Assembly: GCA_009996615.1 (NCBI GenBank)
Contig: JAACZU010000002.1
Coordinates: forward strand, 18,044-82,043
Source of the DNA: Rhodanobacteraceae bacterium
GTDB taxonomy: Bacteria; Pseudomonadota; Gammaproteobacteria; Xanthomonadales; Rhodanobacteraceae
DNA: 64,000 bases
Direction of reading: 5' to 3'
Shown: positions 26,081 to 33,404 of the stretch, in pieces
Numbering within the stretch: the stretch's first letter is position 1
Layout: the number at the start of each line of letters is the position of its first letter
Program-made: the position numbers and the translations under genes
The notes under the pieces: model-generated
Databases searched by the model: none
Seen by the model: the letters and a program-made list of their open reading frames with translations, nothing else
What the model was told of the DNA's origin: nothing

Positions 26081-28756
26081 ATGAACGCGATCGCCACCAC
26101 CGCCGCCTCCGCCCAGGCCCCGGCCAGCCCGCCGCTCGCCGCGCCGCTCCTGCGCACGCTCGTGCTGAGCGACCTGGTCGACTCGACCGCGCTGATCGAG
26201 CGCCTCGGCGACCTGTGCGCGGCCGAACTGGTGCGCCGCCACGACCGCCTCGTGCGCACGCTGGCGCCGCAGCACGGCGGCCGCGAGATCGACAAGACCG
26301 ACGGCTTCCTCTTGCTGTTCGAACGCCCGATCCAGGCCGTCGCGTTCGCGCTCGCCTACCAGCGCGACCTGAAGGCACTCGGCCGCGCCGAAGGCGTCGA
26401 GCTCGCCGCGCGCATCGGCATCCACGTCGGCGACGTGCTGACCTGGGACAATGCCCCGGCCGACGTCGCCCAGGGCGCCAAGCCGGTCGAGGTCGAGGGC
26501 CTGGTCAAGCCGATCACCGCGCGCCTGATGCAGCTCGCGCTGCCGAACCAGATCCTGCTTTCCGGCGTCGCCCACGCGCTCGCGCACCGCGCGCAGGGCG
26601 AACTCGGCGCGCAGCTGCGCACGGTGCGCTGGCGCACGCACGGCCGCTACCGCTTCAAGGGCATCCCCGACCCGATCCCGGTGTTCGAGGTCGGCGAGGA
26701 AGGCCTGGCGCCGCTGAAGGCGCCGCCGTGGTCCGGCAAGGCGCACCGCGAAGTGCCGTTCTGGCGCCGCCCGGCCAGCCTCGCGTTCGAGGCGCTGGCG
26801 CTGCTGGTGCTGCTCGTGGTGCCGGCCTGGTACCTGCTCAAGCCGGCGCCGGCGATCGCGTTCGCCGACCGCGACTGGGTCGTCGTCGGCGACCTCAAGA
26901 ACCTGACCGACGAACCGGCCTTCAACGACTCGGTCGGCACCGCGTTCCGCATCGGCCTGGAGCAGTCGCGCTACGTCAACGTGCTGTCCGACCTGAAGGT
27001 GCGCCAGACGCTCGCGCTGATGAAGCGCGACCCGAACCAGACCGCGCTCGACCGCGCGGTCGGCTCCGAGATCGCGATCCGCGACGGCGCGCGCGCGCTG
27101 ATCCTGCCGACCATCGCCGAGATCGGCGGCCGCGTGCGCGTGACCGCCGAGGTGATCGACCCGAACACGCAGACCACGGTCTGGTCCGAATCGGCCGACG
27201 GCACCGGCGCCGACTCGGTGCTGCCGTCGCTCGACCAGGTCAACCAGAAGCTGCGCGTGCGCCTCGGCGAGGCGCTGGCGACGGTGACGAAGGACTCCAA
27301 GCCTCTGGAGAAGGCGGCGACGAAGAATCTGGATGCGTTGCGGGCGTATTCGCTGGCAGCGTCGGAACACGCCAAGGGCAATGTCAAGCAGGCTATTTCT
27401 CTATATCGCCAAGCGATAACGTTCGATTCCCAGTTCGCGCTCGCTCGAATCGACTTAGGATCAGCGTTGAGCCTGACCAGCGCAGGCGATTTTAATGAGG
27501 CAATTTCCGAGTTTCGCAAGGCAGTGGCATTGAGTGATCGTCTTTCTGCGCGTGATGCGCTGTATGCGCAGGCGTGGCTTGCCAACTTCGAGAGCCCTCG
27601 GACAGCCTTGGAAAAATGGCGTTTGCTCGCGCGAATGTATCCTGATTTTACACGCGGTAGTGGCGGTGCAGGTTATTTTTCGTACCAATCCGCGAATGAC
27701 TTCGACGCGGCAATTCTTGCAACCGAACAGAACGCGGTGGCAACAAACCCGCGACGCGGAACCGGAGACTATCTGCTCGCTACCTTATATCTCGGCAACG
27801 AGCGTTATTCGGACGCGCAGCGACGCTTTGCGTCAGCAGCAGATAACGGGGTTTCAAATCAGGGCATCTACGAATCTTATCTTTACGCTGCGCAGCGCCA
27901 GTTTGGCCGTGCCGAGCAGATACTTGCCGGCGGCAAAGCCAGCGGTATCACCGGGGATGATGAGATAAGCTGGTATCCACGTATAACGCTAGCACTCGAT
28001 CGTGGCCATTGGGACGAGGCGCGAACTGCCGTCGCCCGAGCGCGTCAGGAAACCGCTACGCTGAAAGGTGTGCTGCATGCGGAGTACACCTTGATCGAAC
28101 TCGGCTTGCGCGCTCTGACCGAGCCGAAAGACGCATTCAAGCCGGTACTTGCGGATTACCTGAAGACGTTGGCGGCGTCAAAGACGCGTGAGAGTCCCGA
28201 CGCGCAGTTCAGTCTCTTGTTCGCCGCCTATCTGGCCGCACACGTTGATTCAGTCGATCTGGCCCAGTCGGCACTGACTGGCGTCGCACCGGTCAGCCGC
28301 AGCGGAGATTACCCGTATCTGTCGAGCCTGCTGGCGGTGGTCGAGGCGGAACTTGCGCGCGCGAACGGCCAGCCACAGCAAACGGTCGCGATGCTGAAGC
28401 CGCATATCGACGGCCGCGAATACTATTTCAGCCACAGCGTGCTGATGGATGCGTACGCTGCGCAGGGCGACTACGCGAACGCGCTGGCCGAGGCGAACTG
28501 GCTCGCTCGGCACCGTGGCCGCGCCTACGTCGAGCAGTTCGGACAGATCAGGCTGCGTCCATTCAACGTCGCGTTGTCCGATCTGGCCCTGCTCAATGCG
28601 GCGGAGTTTTCAGCTCGATTAAACAAGCCCGATGTTGCACGCAAGGCCTTGGGCGATCTGCGCCAAGCTTGGCCCGGCGCAGATCGACTCCCATTTCTGC
28701 AACAACGACTGCAGACCTTGGATGCAGGCTTGGCCGCAAAGCCTAGCGCGCCTTGA
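26081..28756 (+). CDS. Class III cyclase-like/TPR membrane protein (putative peptide modification system cyclase)
   Basis: 891 residues: a cytoplasmic class III cyclase homology domain (about 22-215), one membrane helix (about 233-255), a domain beginning DRDWVVVGDLKNLTDEPAFNDS that resembles TolB-N/FlgO-like folds, and a long TPR region to the end. The cyclase part keeps the metal Asp (LSDLVDST) and Lys in DKTDGFLLLF, but the usual VNxAAR is KPITAR, losing the Asn. This form with GREIDKTDGF is what I recall as TIGR04510, putative peptide modification system cyclase. From about 27340 onward the base composition drops sharply. Its last 14 bases overlap the opposite-strand peptide gene. Whether it makes any cyclic nucleotide is open. 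Confidence 0.8.
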   Translation: MNAIATTAASAQAPASPPLAAPLLRTLVLSDLVDSTALIERLGDLCAAELVRRHDRLVRTLAPQHGGREIDKTDGFLLLFERPIQAVAFALAYQRDLKALGRAEGVELAARIGIHVGDVLTWDNAPADVAQGAKPVEVEGLVKPITARLMQLALPNQILLSGVAHALAHRAQGELGAQLRTVRWRTHGRYRFKGIPDPIPVFEVGEEGLAPLKAPPWSGKAHREVPFWRRPASLAFEALALLVLLVVPAWYLLKPAPAIAFADRDWVVVGDLKNLTDEPAFNDSVGTAFRIGLEQSRYVNVLSDLKVRQTLALMKRDPNQTALDRAVGSEIAIRDGARALILPTIAEIGGRVRVTAEVIDPNTQTTVWSESADGTGADSVLPSLDQVNQKLRVRLGEALATVTKDSKPLEKAATKNLDALRAYSLAASEHAKGNVKQAISLYRQAITFDSQFALARIDLGSALSLTSAGDFNEAISEFRKAVALSDRLSARDALYAQAWLANFESPRTALEKWRLLARMYPDFTRGSGGAGYFSYQSANDFDAAILATEQNAVATNPRRGTGDYLLATLYLGNERYSDAQRRFASAADNGVSNQGIYESYLYAAQRQFGRAEQILAGGKASGITGDDEISWYPRITLALDRGHWDEARTAVARARQETATLKGVLHAEYTLIELGLRALTEPKDAFKPVLADYLKTLAASKTRESPDAQFSLLFAAYLAAHVDSVDLAQSALTGVAPVSRSGDYPYLSSLLAVVEAELARANGQPQQTVAMLKPHIDGREYYFSHSVLMDAYAAQGDYANALAEANWLARHRGRAYVEQFGQIRLRPFNVALSDLALLNAAEFSARLNKPDVARKALGDLRQAWPGADRLPFLQQRLQTLDAGLAAKPSAP

Positions 28757-29024
28757 AGCCGACCAACGGCACGTACATGTCCATTGCACTGCTGATCAAG
28801 TCCTCGGCTCTGCTCTGGAGCAGATCTTCATAGTGATCCTTGGCCGCGAGCGTGCGCGGGCACAGGCAGCTGGCTGGCAGGTGCACGATCGTCTTCTCAT
28901 CGACGCCCAATTCGTACAGCGCCTTCGCCGGCGCCGTCTCGAACAGCGCACGGAAATCGTCGTCCTTCGCGAGCTTCTCGAGCAGCGCGCGCGCCTGGTC
29001 CTGCGTCAGGTTCGTATCGGCCAT
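28743..29024 (-). CDS. Candidate ribosomally made modified peptide (NHLP/Nif11-leader-like)
   Basis: 93 residues. The N-terminal 40 look like a nitrile-hydratase/Nif11-type leader: LTQDQARALLEKLAKDDDF, then ETAPAKALYELGV, amphipathic with the FlekhasD-like pattern. The C-terminal half (41-93) would hold the core and has the only two cysteines as SCLC (53 and 55), a weak echo of the CxLCSC metal site of nitrile hydratase alpha. It fits what I recall as TIGR04509, putative modified peptide. The ATG has GGGGGG four bases before it. It lies tail-to-tail with the cyclase-like gene and back-to-back with the SagB-like gene. Modification and fate are unknown. Confidence 0.75.
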   Translation of the reverse strand: MADTNLTQDQARALLEKLAKDDDFRALFETAPAKALYELGVDEKTIVHLPASCLCPRTLAAKDHYEDLLQSRAEDLISSAMDMYVPLVGFKAR

Positions 29025-29115
29025 GGATCCCCCCGGATTGTGATGGGCGGTGAGAGTCTAGCCGCAACGCGGCCCGGAGTGTGACGCCGCGCACATTGCG
29101 CATCCGCCGCTGTCG

Positions 29116-29419
29116 GTGGGAGCGGCGGAAGCCGCGATGCCTTCGTGGCAGGAGAGCATCGCGCCTGCCGGCGCTCCCACAGCCACCTTGCCGTCCGCAG
29201 GCGCGGCTTCAGCCGCGTTGCCCTGCCGCCCGGCGACGAAAGGCATCGGGACTGAAGTCCCTCCCACAACGTCCGCACGGCGCCGCAAGGTGTTCGTGGG
29301 AGCGGCTTCAGCCGCGATGCTTTTACCGATCGGGCATCGCCGCGTAGAACACCATCCCCACCCAAACCCTCCCCTTGAAGGGGAGGGCTGAAAGGCATCG
29401 CGGCCGAAGCCGCTCCTAC
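29116..29419. repeat. Cluster of six REP-like hairpins with one CCCTCCCC repeat (copy 4, reverse)
   Basis: The gene-free 29025-29457 holds at least six hairpins of the GGGAG-stem-CGATGC form in both orientations, among them GGGAGCGGCGGAAGCCGCGA, GCGCCTGCCGGCGC, GGGACTGAAGTCCC and GCGGCCGAAGCCGC, and the CCCTCCCC palindrome in reverse at 29348-29387. Stem bases change in pairs between copies. Together they fill the divergent gap between the peptide gene and the SagB-like gene. Confidence 0.88.
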
Positions 29420-29457
29420 CATAATCGCATCCTCGCCATTTCCACTCCGGAGCACCC

Positions 29458-30621
29458 ATGCGCCTGCGTCGCTGCCAGACCGTGCTGATCGAACCGCGTG
29501 AGCACAAGGAAATCGACCTGGAACTGCTGCTCGGCGCGACGCCGCGGCTGGCCTCCACGCTGCGCTGGTTCGCGCTGGCGCCGCACCTGGAGCAGGAACA
29601 GCCGCTGGACGGCGCCGAGGTCGCGCTGCTCGGCGCGGTCTCGCCGAGCGACTGGAGCGATGCGGCGGAACTGGCGCGCACGCATGCGCCGGCGACGATC
29701 GAAAACCTGCTCGCGAAGGGCCTGCTGGTCGCCGACGATGCCGGCGCGCACGCGGCGGCCGACCGCGCCGCGCGCACACGCCACTGGCGCCCGCTGGCGG
29801 CGGTTGCGCACCGCCACCTGCGCTGGCGCGGCGTCGATACCGAGATCGAGAACGCGCGCCTGGGCGAGATCAGCGGCGGCGCGGTGCTCGACCACCTCGG
29901 CCCGCCGCCGCCGCCGGCGCTCGACTGCGCCGCGCCGGAACGGCGCCTCGGCCTGCCGCGCGGCAACGCCTCGGCGCTCGACGCGCTGCTCGACCGCCGC
30001 GTCACCTGCCGCAACTTCGACACCGCGCGTGCGCTGTCGCTGGCCGAGGTCGGCGCGGTGCTGTACCGCGCGTTCGGCGCGCGCACCGCGACCGAGGTCA
30101 CCGGCGTGGCGGTGCTGAAGAAGGGCGTGCCGTCGGCCGGCGGCCTGCACCCGACCGAGGCCTACCTGCTGGTGCAGCGCGTCGACGGCCTCGCGCCGGG
30201 GCTGTACCACTACCAGCCGGTCGCGCACGCGCTCGATCCGCTGCGCGAGATGAGCGCCGAGGAGGCCGCCGAGCATGCGCGCCGCTTCGTCGCCGGCCAG
30301 CCGTGGTTCGCGCGCGCGCCGCTGCAGCTGATCATGGCCAGCCGCTTCGAGCGCAACTTCTGGAAATACCGCAACCACGCCAAGGCGTACCGCGCGACGA
30401 TCCTCGACGCCGGCCACCTGTCGCAGACGGTCTACCTCGCCGCAACCGAACTGGAGCTGGCCGCGTTCATCACCGCGGCGGTCAACGAAGGCGACATCGA
30501 AGACGCGCTCGGCCTCGACCCGATGGAACAGGGCGTACTCGCGGTCAGCGGCTTCGGCCACCGCGGCGCGCTGCGCGAGGAAGTCGAGTTCGACCCGCTC
30601 AATGCGGTGTGGCCGGCGTGA
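29458..30621 (+). CDS. SagB-type dehydrogenase (putative peptide maturation dehydrogenase)
   Basis: 387 residues. The first 165 have no clear match and may recognise the peptide. From about 170 it is a nitroreductase-fold FMN oxidoreductase of the SagB branch: LLDRRVTCRNFD as the FMN phosphate grip, VPSAGGLHPTEAYLLV, LYHYQPVAHALDPL, and RNFWKYRNHAKAYRATILDAGHLSQTVYL, typical of SagB/ThcOx proteins. SagB enzymes oxidise azolines to azoles in peptides; the version paired with the NHLP-type peptide and cyclase is what I recall as TIGR04511. ATG 29458 has GGAG six bases upstream. No YcaO cyclodehydratase is nearby, so its substrate bond is uncertain. Confidence 0.85.
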   Translation: MRLRRCQTVLIEPREHKEIDLELLLGATPRLASTLRWFALAPHLEQEQPLDGAEVALLGAVSPSDWSDAAELARTHAPATIENLLAKGLLVADDAGAHAAADRAARTRHWRPLAAVAHRHLRWRGVDTEIENARLGEISGGAVLDHLGPPPPPALDCAAPERRLGLPRGNASALDALLDRRVTCRNFDTARALSLAEVGAVLYRAFGARTATEVTGVAVLKKGVPSAGGLHPTEAYLLVQRVDGLAPGLYHYQPVAHALDPLREMSAEEAAEHARRFVAGQPWFARAPLQLIMASRFERNFWKYRNHAKAYRATILDAGHLSQTVYLAATELELAAFITAAVNEGDIEDALGLDPMEQGVLAVSGFGHRGALREEVEFDPLNAVWPA

Positions 30622-30749
30622 GTGGCGTTGGCCCCTCGCGTTCCGCGCGCTGCGCGCCGAGCCACCGCCTGTCGATTTCCCGCCCGCTCGTTCGTCGCAT
30701 GGACAGGGCCCGCCAAGACGGCGGGCTTTACACCCGAGGAGACACGACG

Positions 30750-31175
30750 ATGCGATTCATGGTGATGGTGCGCGCGACGCGCGAGTCGGAAGCCGGCGTG
30801 ATGCCGAGCGAGGAACTGCTGGCCGCGATGGGCCGCTACAACGAGGAGCTGGTCAACGCCGGCGTGATGCTCGCCGGCGAAGGCCTGCAGCCGAGCGCGA
30901 AGGGTGCGCGCATCCACTTCTCCGGCGCGCAGCGGCGCGTGATCGACGGCCCGTTCGCCGAGACCAAGGAGCTGATCGCCGGCTTCTGGCTGTGGCAGTG
31001 CCGCTCGCTGGAGGAGGCGATCGAGTGGGCCCGGCGCTGCCCGAACCCGTTCGACGGCGAGTCCGAGCTGGAAATCCGCCAGGTGTTCGAGGCCGAGGAC
31101 TTCGGCGAGGCGTTCACGCCCGAGCTGCGCGAGCAGGAGGAGCGCCTGCGCGCGCAGGTCGCCGCGCGCGAGTGA
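30750..31175 (+). CDS. YCII/DGPF domain protein
   Basis: 141 residues of the YCII-related family. The diagnostic DGPFAETKELIAGFWLWQ is present, with MRFMVMVRATRESEAGVMPS at the start and a C-terminal helical tail specific to the DGPF branch. These proteins have a ferredoxin-like fold and no proven enzymatic role, but DGPF proteins are regularly encoded beside ECF42 sigma factors and appear to be in their regulon. That partner lies two genes downstream here. ATG 30750 follows GAGGAG. It reads with the SRPBCC and sigma genes, gaps of about 96 and 150 bp. Confidence 0.88.
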   Translation: MRFMVMVRATRESEAGVMPSEELLAAMGRYNEELVNAGVMLAGEGLQPSAKGARIHFSGAQRRVIDGPFAETKELIAGFWLWQCRSLEEAIEWARRCPNPFDGESELEIRQVFEAEDFGEAFTPELREQEERLRAQVAARE

Positions 31176-31271
31176 CCGCATGCACGCAGCGACCGCGCTG
31201 CGCTCACGTGCGCGCCTGCCGCCGCGCGGGCGCGCGATACCCGCAACCCCCGTCCGCAATCGGAGGATTCG

Positions 31272-31814
31272 ATGCTCAAGACCCTTGTCATCATCGTCAT
31301 CGCGCTGGTCGTGTTCGTGCTGCTGTTCGCCACGACGCGCCCGGACACGTTCCGCGTCGAGCGCAGCGCGCGCATCAAGGCGCCGGCGGCGACGATCTTC
31401 GCGCTGCTCGACGACTTCCGCCGCTGGCCGGAATGGTCGCCGTGGGAGAGGCTAGACCCGGCCATGCAGCGCACGCTGAGCGGCCCTGCCCGCGGCACGG
31501 GCGCCGCCTATGCCTGGGACGGCAACAAGCAGGTCGGCCAGGGACGCATGGAGATCGTCGGCGCGGAGCCGCCGTCGCATCTGGTCATCAAGCTCGATTT
31601 CCTGCGCCCGTTCGAGGCGCACAACACGGCCGAGTTCACGCTGACCGCCGCCGGTGACGACACCGAGGTGCTGTGGGCGATGCATGGCCCGATGCCGTAC
31701 GTGTCCAAGCTGATGAGCGTGTTCGTCAGCATGGACCGCATGGTCGGCAAGGACTTCGAGGCCGGCCTGGCCAACCTGAAGGCGCTGGCGGAAAGCTCGG
31801 TCGACACGCCATAG
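31272..31814 (+). CDS. Membrane-anchored SRPBCC (polyketide cyclase-like) protein
   Basis: 180 residues: an N-terminal membrane helix (LKTLVIIVIALVVFVLLFA) and then an SRPBCC/START-like domain with the usual VERSARIKAPAATIFALLDDFRRWPEWSPWE and a long C-terminal helix (DRMVGKDFEAGLANLKAL). The fold binds hydrophobic ligands; no ligand can be named. CGGAGGATTC precedes the ATG. Placed between the DGPF protein and the ECF sigma gene, it is probably in the same regulon, which is inference. Confidence 0.85.
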   Translation: MLKTLVIIVIALVVFVLLFATTRPDTFRVERSARIKAPAATIFALLDDFRRWPEWSPWERLDPAMQRTLSGPARGTGAAYAWDGNKQVGQGRMEIVGAEPPSHLVIKLDFLRPFEAHNTAEFTLTAAGDDTEVLWAMHGPMPYVSKLMSVFVSMDRMVGKDFEAGLANLKALAESSVDTP

Positions 31815-31824
31815 ACAATGGGAT

Positions 31825-31904
31825 TCGTCGTCCCGGCGAACGCCGGGACCCAGCGCCTGCAATGCGTCGAAGTCACTGGGTTCCGGCCTGCGCCGGAACG
31901 ACGA
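31825..31904. repeat. About 80-bp inverted repeat pair, copy B
   Basis: Same structure as 20123-20204: TCGTCGTCCCGGCGAACGCC, CCCAGCGCC in the middle, AAGTCACTGGGTTCCGGC and a terminal CGGAACGACGA. The ends are identical between copies and the central 15-20 bases differ. It sits between the SRPBCC gene and the ECF sigma gene. Confidence 0.85.
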
Positions 31905-31964
31905 GCGGGGTGCACAAGGCCGCCAGGCTTGCACGTGCTCCACCGCGGTGCTGATATCGGCTGC

Positions 31965-33236
31965 ATGACGACCACCGATATCCGCCGCACGATCGACGCG
32001 GTCTGGCGCATCGAGTCGGCCCGGCTGATCGCCGGGCTGGCGCGCATGGTGCGCGACGTCGGCTTGGCCGAGGAGCTGGCGCAGGACGCGCTGGTCGCCG
32101 CGCTCGAACACTGGCCGCGCGGCGGCGTGCCGGACAACCCCGGCGCGTGGCTGATGGCCAGCGCCAAGCACCGCGCGATCGACCGCCTGCGCCGCGACCA
32201 GTTGCTCGAGCGCAAGCACGCCCAGCTCGTGCACGAACTCGAAGCGGCGCAGGCCGAGGCGACGCCGGATTTCGCCGCCGCGCTCGACGACGACATCGGC
32301 GACGACCTGCTGCGCCTGGTGTTCACCGCCTGCCATCCGCTGCTGCCGGCCGAGGGACGCGTGGCGCTGACGCTGCGCCTGCTCGGCGGCCTGACCACGG
32401 CCGAGATCGCGCGCGCGTTCCTCGTGCCGGAGGCGACCGTCGCGCAGCGCATCGTGCGCGCCAAGCGCACGCTGGCCGAGGCGCAGGTGCCGTTCGAGGT
32501 GCCGCGCGGCGCCGAGCGCGCGGCGCGGCTGGCGTCGGTGCTCGAGGTCATCTACCTGGTCTTCAACGAAGGCTACGCCGCCACCGCCGGCGACGACTGG
32601 CTGCGCCCGGCGCTGTGCGAGGATGCGCTGCGCCTGGCGCGCGTGCTGGCCGGGCTGATGCCGCACGAGGCCGAAGTGCACGGCCTGGCCGCGCTGCTGG
32701 AGATCCAGGCCTCGCGCGCCGGCGCGCGCACCGACGCGAGCGGCCGGCCGATCCTGCTGCTCGAGCAGGATCGCGCGCGCTGGGATCGCCTGCTGATCCG
32801 CCGCGGCCTCGCCGCGCTCGAGCGCGCCGAACGGCTCGGCACACCCGGCCCGTACACGCTGCAGGCCGCGATCGCCGCCTGCCACGCGCGTGCGCGCACC
32901 GCCGCCGACACCGACTGGCCGCGCATCGCCGCGCTGTACGGCGTGCTCGCGCGGATCGCGCCGTCGCCGGTGGTCGAGCTGAACCGCGCGGTCGCGGTCG
33001 CGATGGCCAGCGGCCCGGCCGCCGGCCTCGCGCTGGTCGATGCGCTGGCGTCGGAGCCTTGGCTCAAGTCCTACCACCTGCTGCCGAGCGTGCGCGGCGA
33101 CCTGCTCGCCAAACTCGGCCGCCGCGACGAGGCGCGCGCCGAGTTCGAACGCGCCGCCGCGCTGACGCGCAACGCACGCGAGCAGGCATTGCTGCGCGAG
33201 CGCGCCGCGGCGTGCGGCGAGCCGGCGATGCCGTGA
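31965..33236 (+). CDS. ECF-type RNA polymerase sigma factor, ECF42-like with C-terminal TPR region
   Basis: 423 residues, over twice the size of a simple ECF sigma. Region 2 (about 10-75) has AEELAQDALVAALEHWP and NPGAWLMASAKHRAIDRLRR, and region 4 (about 120-180) has LTLRLLGGLTTAEIARAFLV and ATVAQRIVRAKRTL. The rest (from about 185) is the conserved extension with VIYLVFNEGYAA and later TPR-like helices (YGVLARIAPSPVVELNRAVAVAM). This and the DGPF neighbour fit group ECF42, which has no anti-sigma factor and is thought to be controlled through its own tail. No anti-sigma gene is next to it. Confidence 0.9.
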   Translation: MTTTDIRRTIDAVWRIESARLIAGLARMVRDVGLAEELAQDALVAALEHWPRGGVPDNPGAWLMASAKHRAIDRLRRDQLLERKHAQLVHELEAAQAEATPDFAAALDDDIGDDLLRLVFTACHPLLPAEGRVALTLRLLGGLTTAEIARAFLVPEATVAQRIVRAKRTLAEAQVPFEVPRGAERAARLASVLEVIYLVFNEGYAATAGDDWLRPALCEDALRLARVLAGLMPHEAEVHGLAALLEIQASRAGARTDASGRPILLLEQDRARWDRLLIRRGLAALERAERLGTPGPYTLQAAIAACHARARTAADTDWPRIAALYGVLARIAPSPVVELNRAVAVAMASGPAAGLALVDALASEPWLKSYHLLPSVRGDLLAKLGRRDEARAEFERAAALTRNAREQALLRERAAACGEPAMP

Positions 33237-33293
33237 CACGGCCGAGACGGCGGTGAGCAGCTCCAGCCGCGAGCCTTGGCTTTCTGGCGAAAC

Positions 33294-33358
33294 GCATCGC
33301 GCCTGCCGGCGCTCCCACAGGTCACATCCGGCGGTGGGAGCGGCGGAAGCCGCGATGC
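33294..33358. repeat. REP pair in inverted orientation
   Basis: GCATCGCGCCTGCCGGCGCT (33294-33318 with CCCAC) faces GTGGGAGCGGCGGAAGCCGC (33334-33358 with GATGC). The two hairpins have different but internally matched stems. They lie between convergent sigma-factor and DUF5996 genes. Confidence 0.85.
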
Positions 33359-33404
33359 TTTGGCTTGTGGGCGGCCCTATGGGAGTCGCGCACTGGGTGC
33401 GCTC

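Noticed and set aside
29025..29457. A small RNA or additional peptide gene in the gap between the peptide and the SagB-like gene
   Set aside because: The gap is filled with REP hairpins and one CCCTCCCC repeat; no frame with a ribosome site and leader-like sequence was seen.
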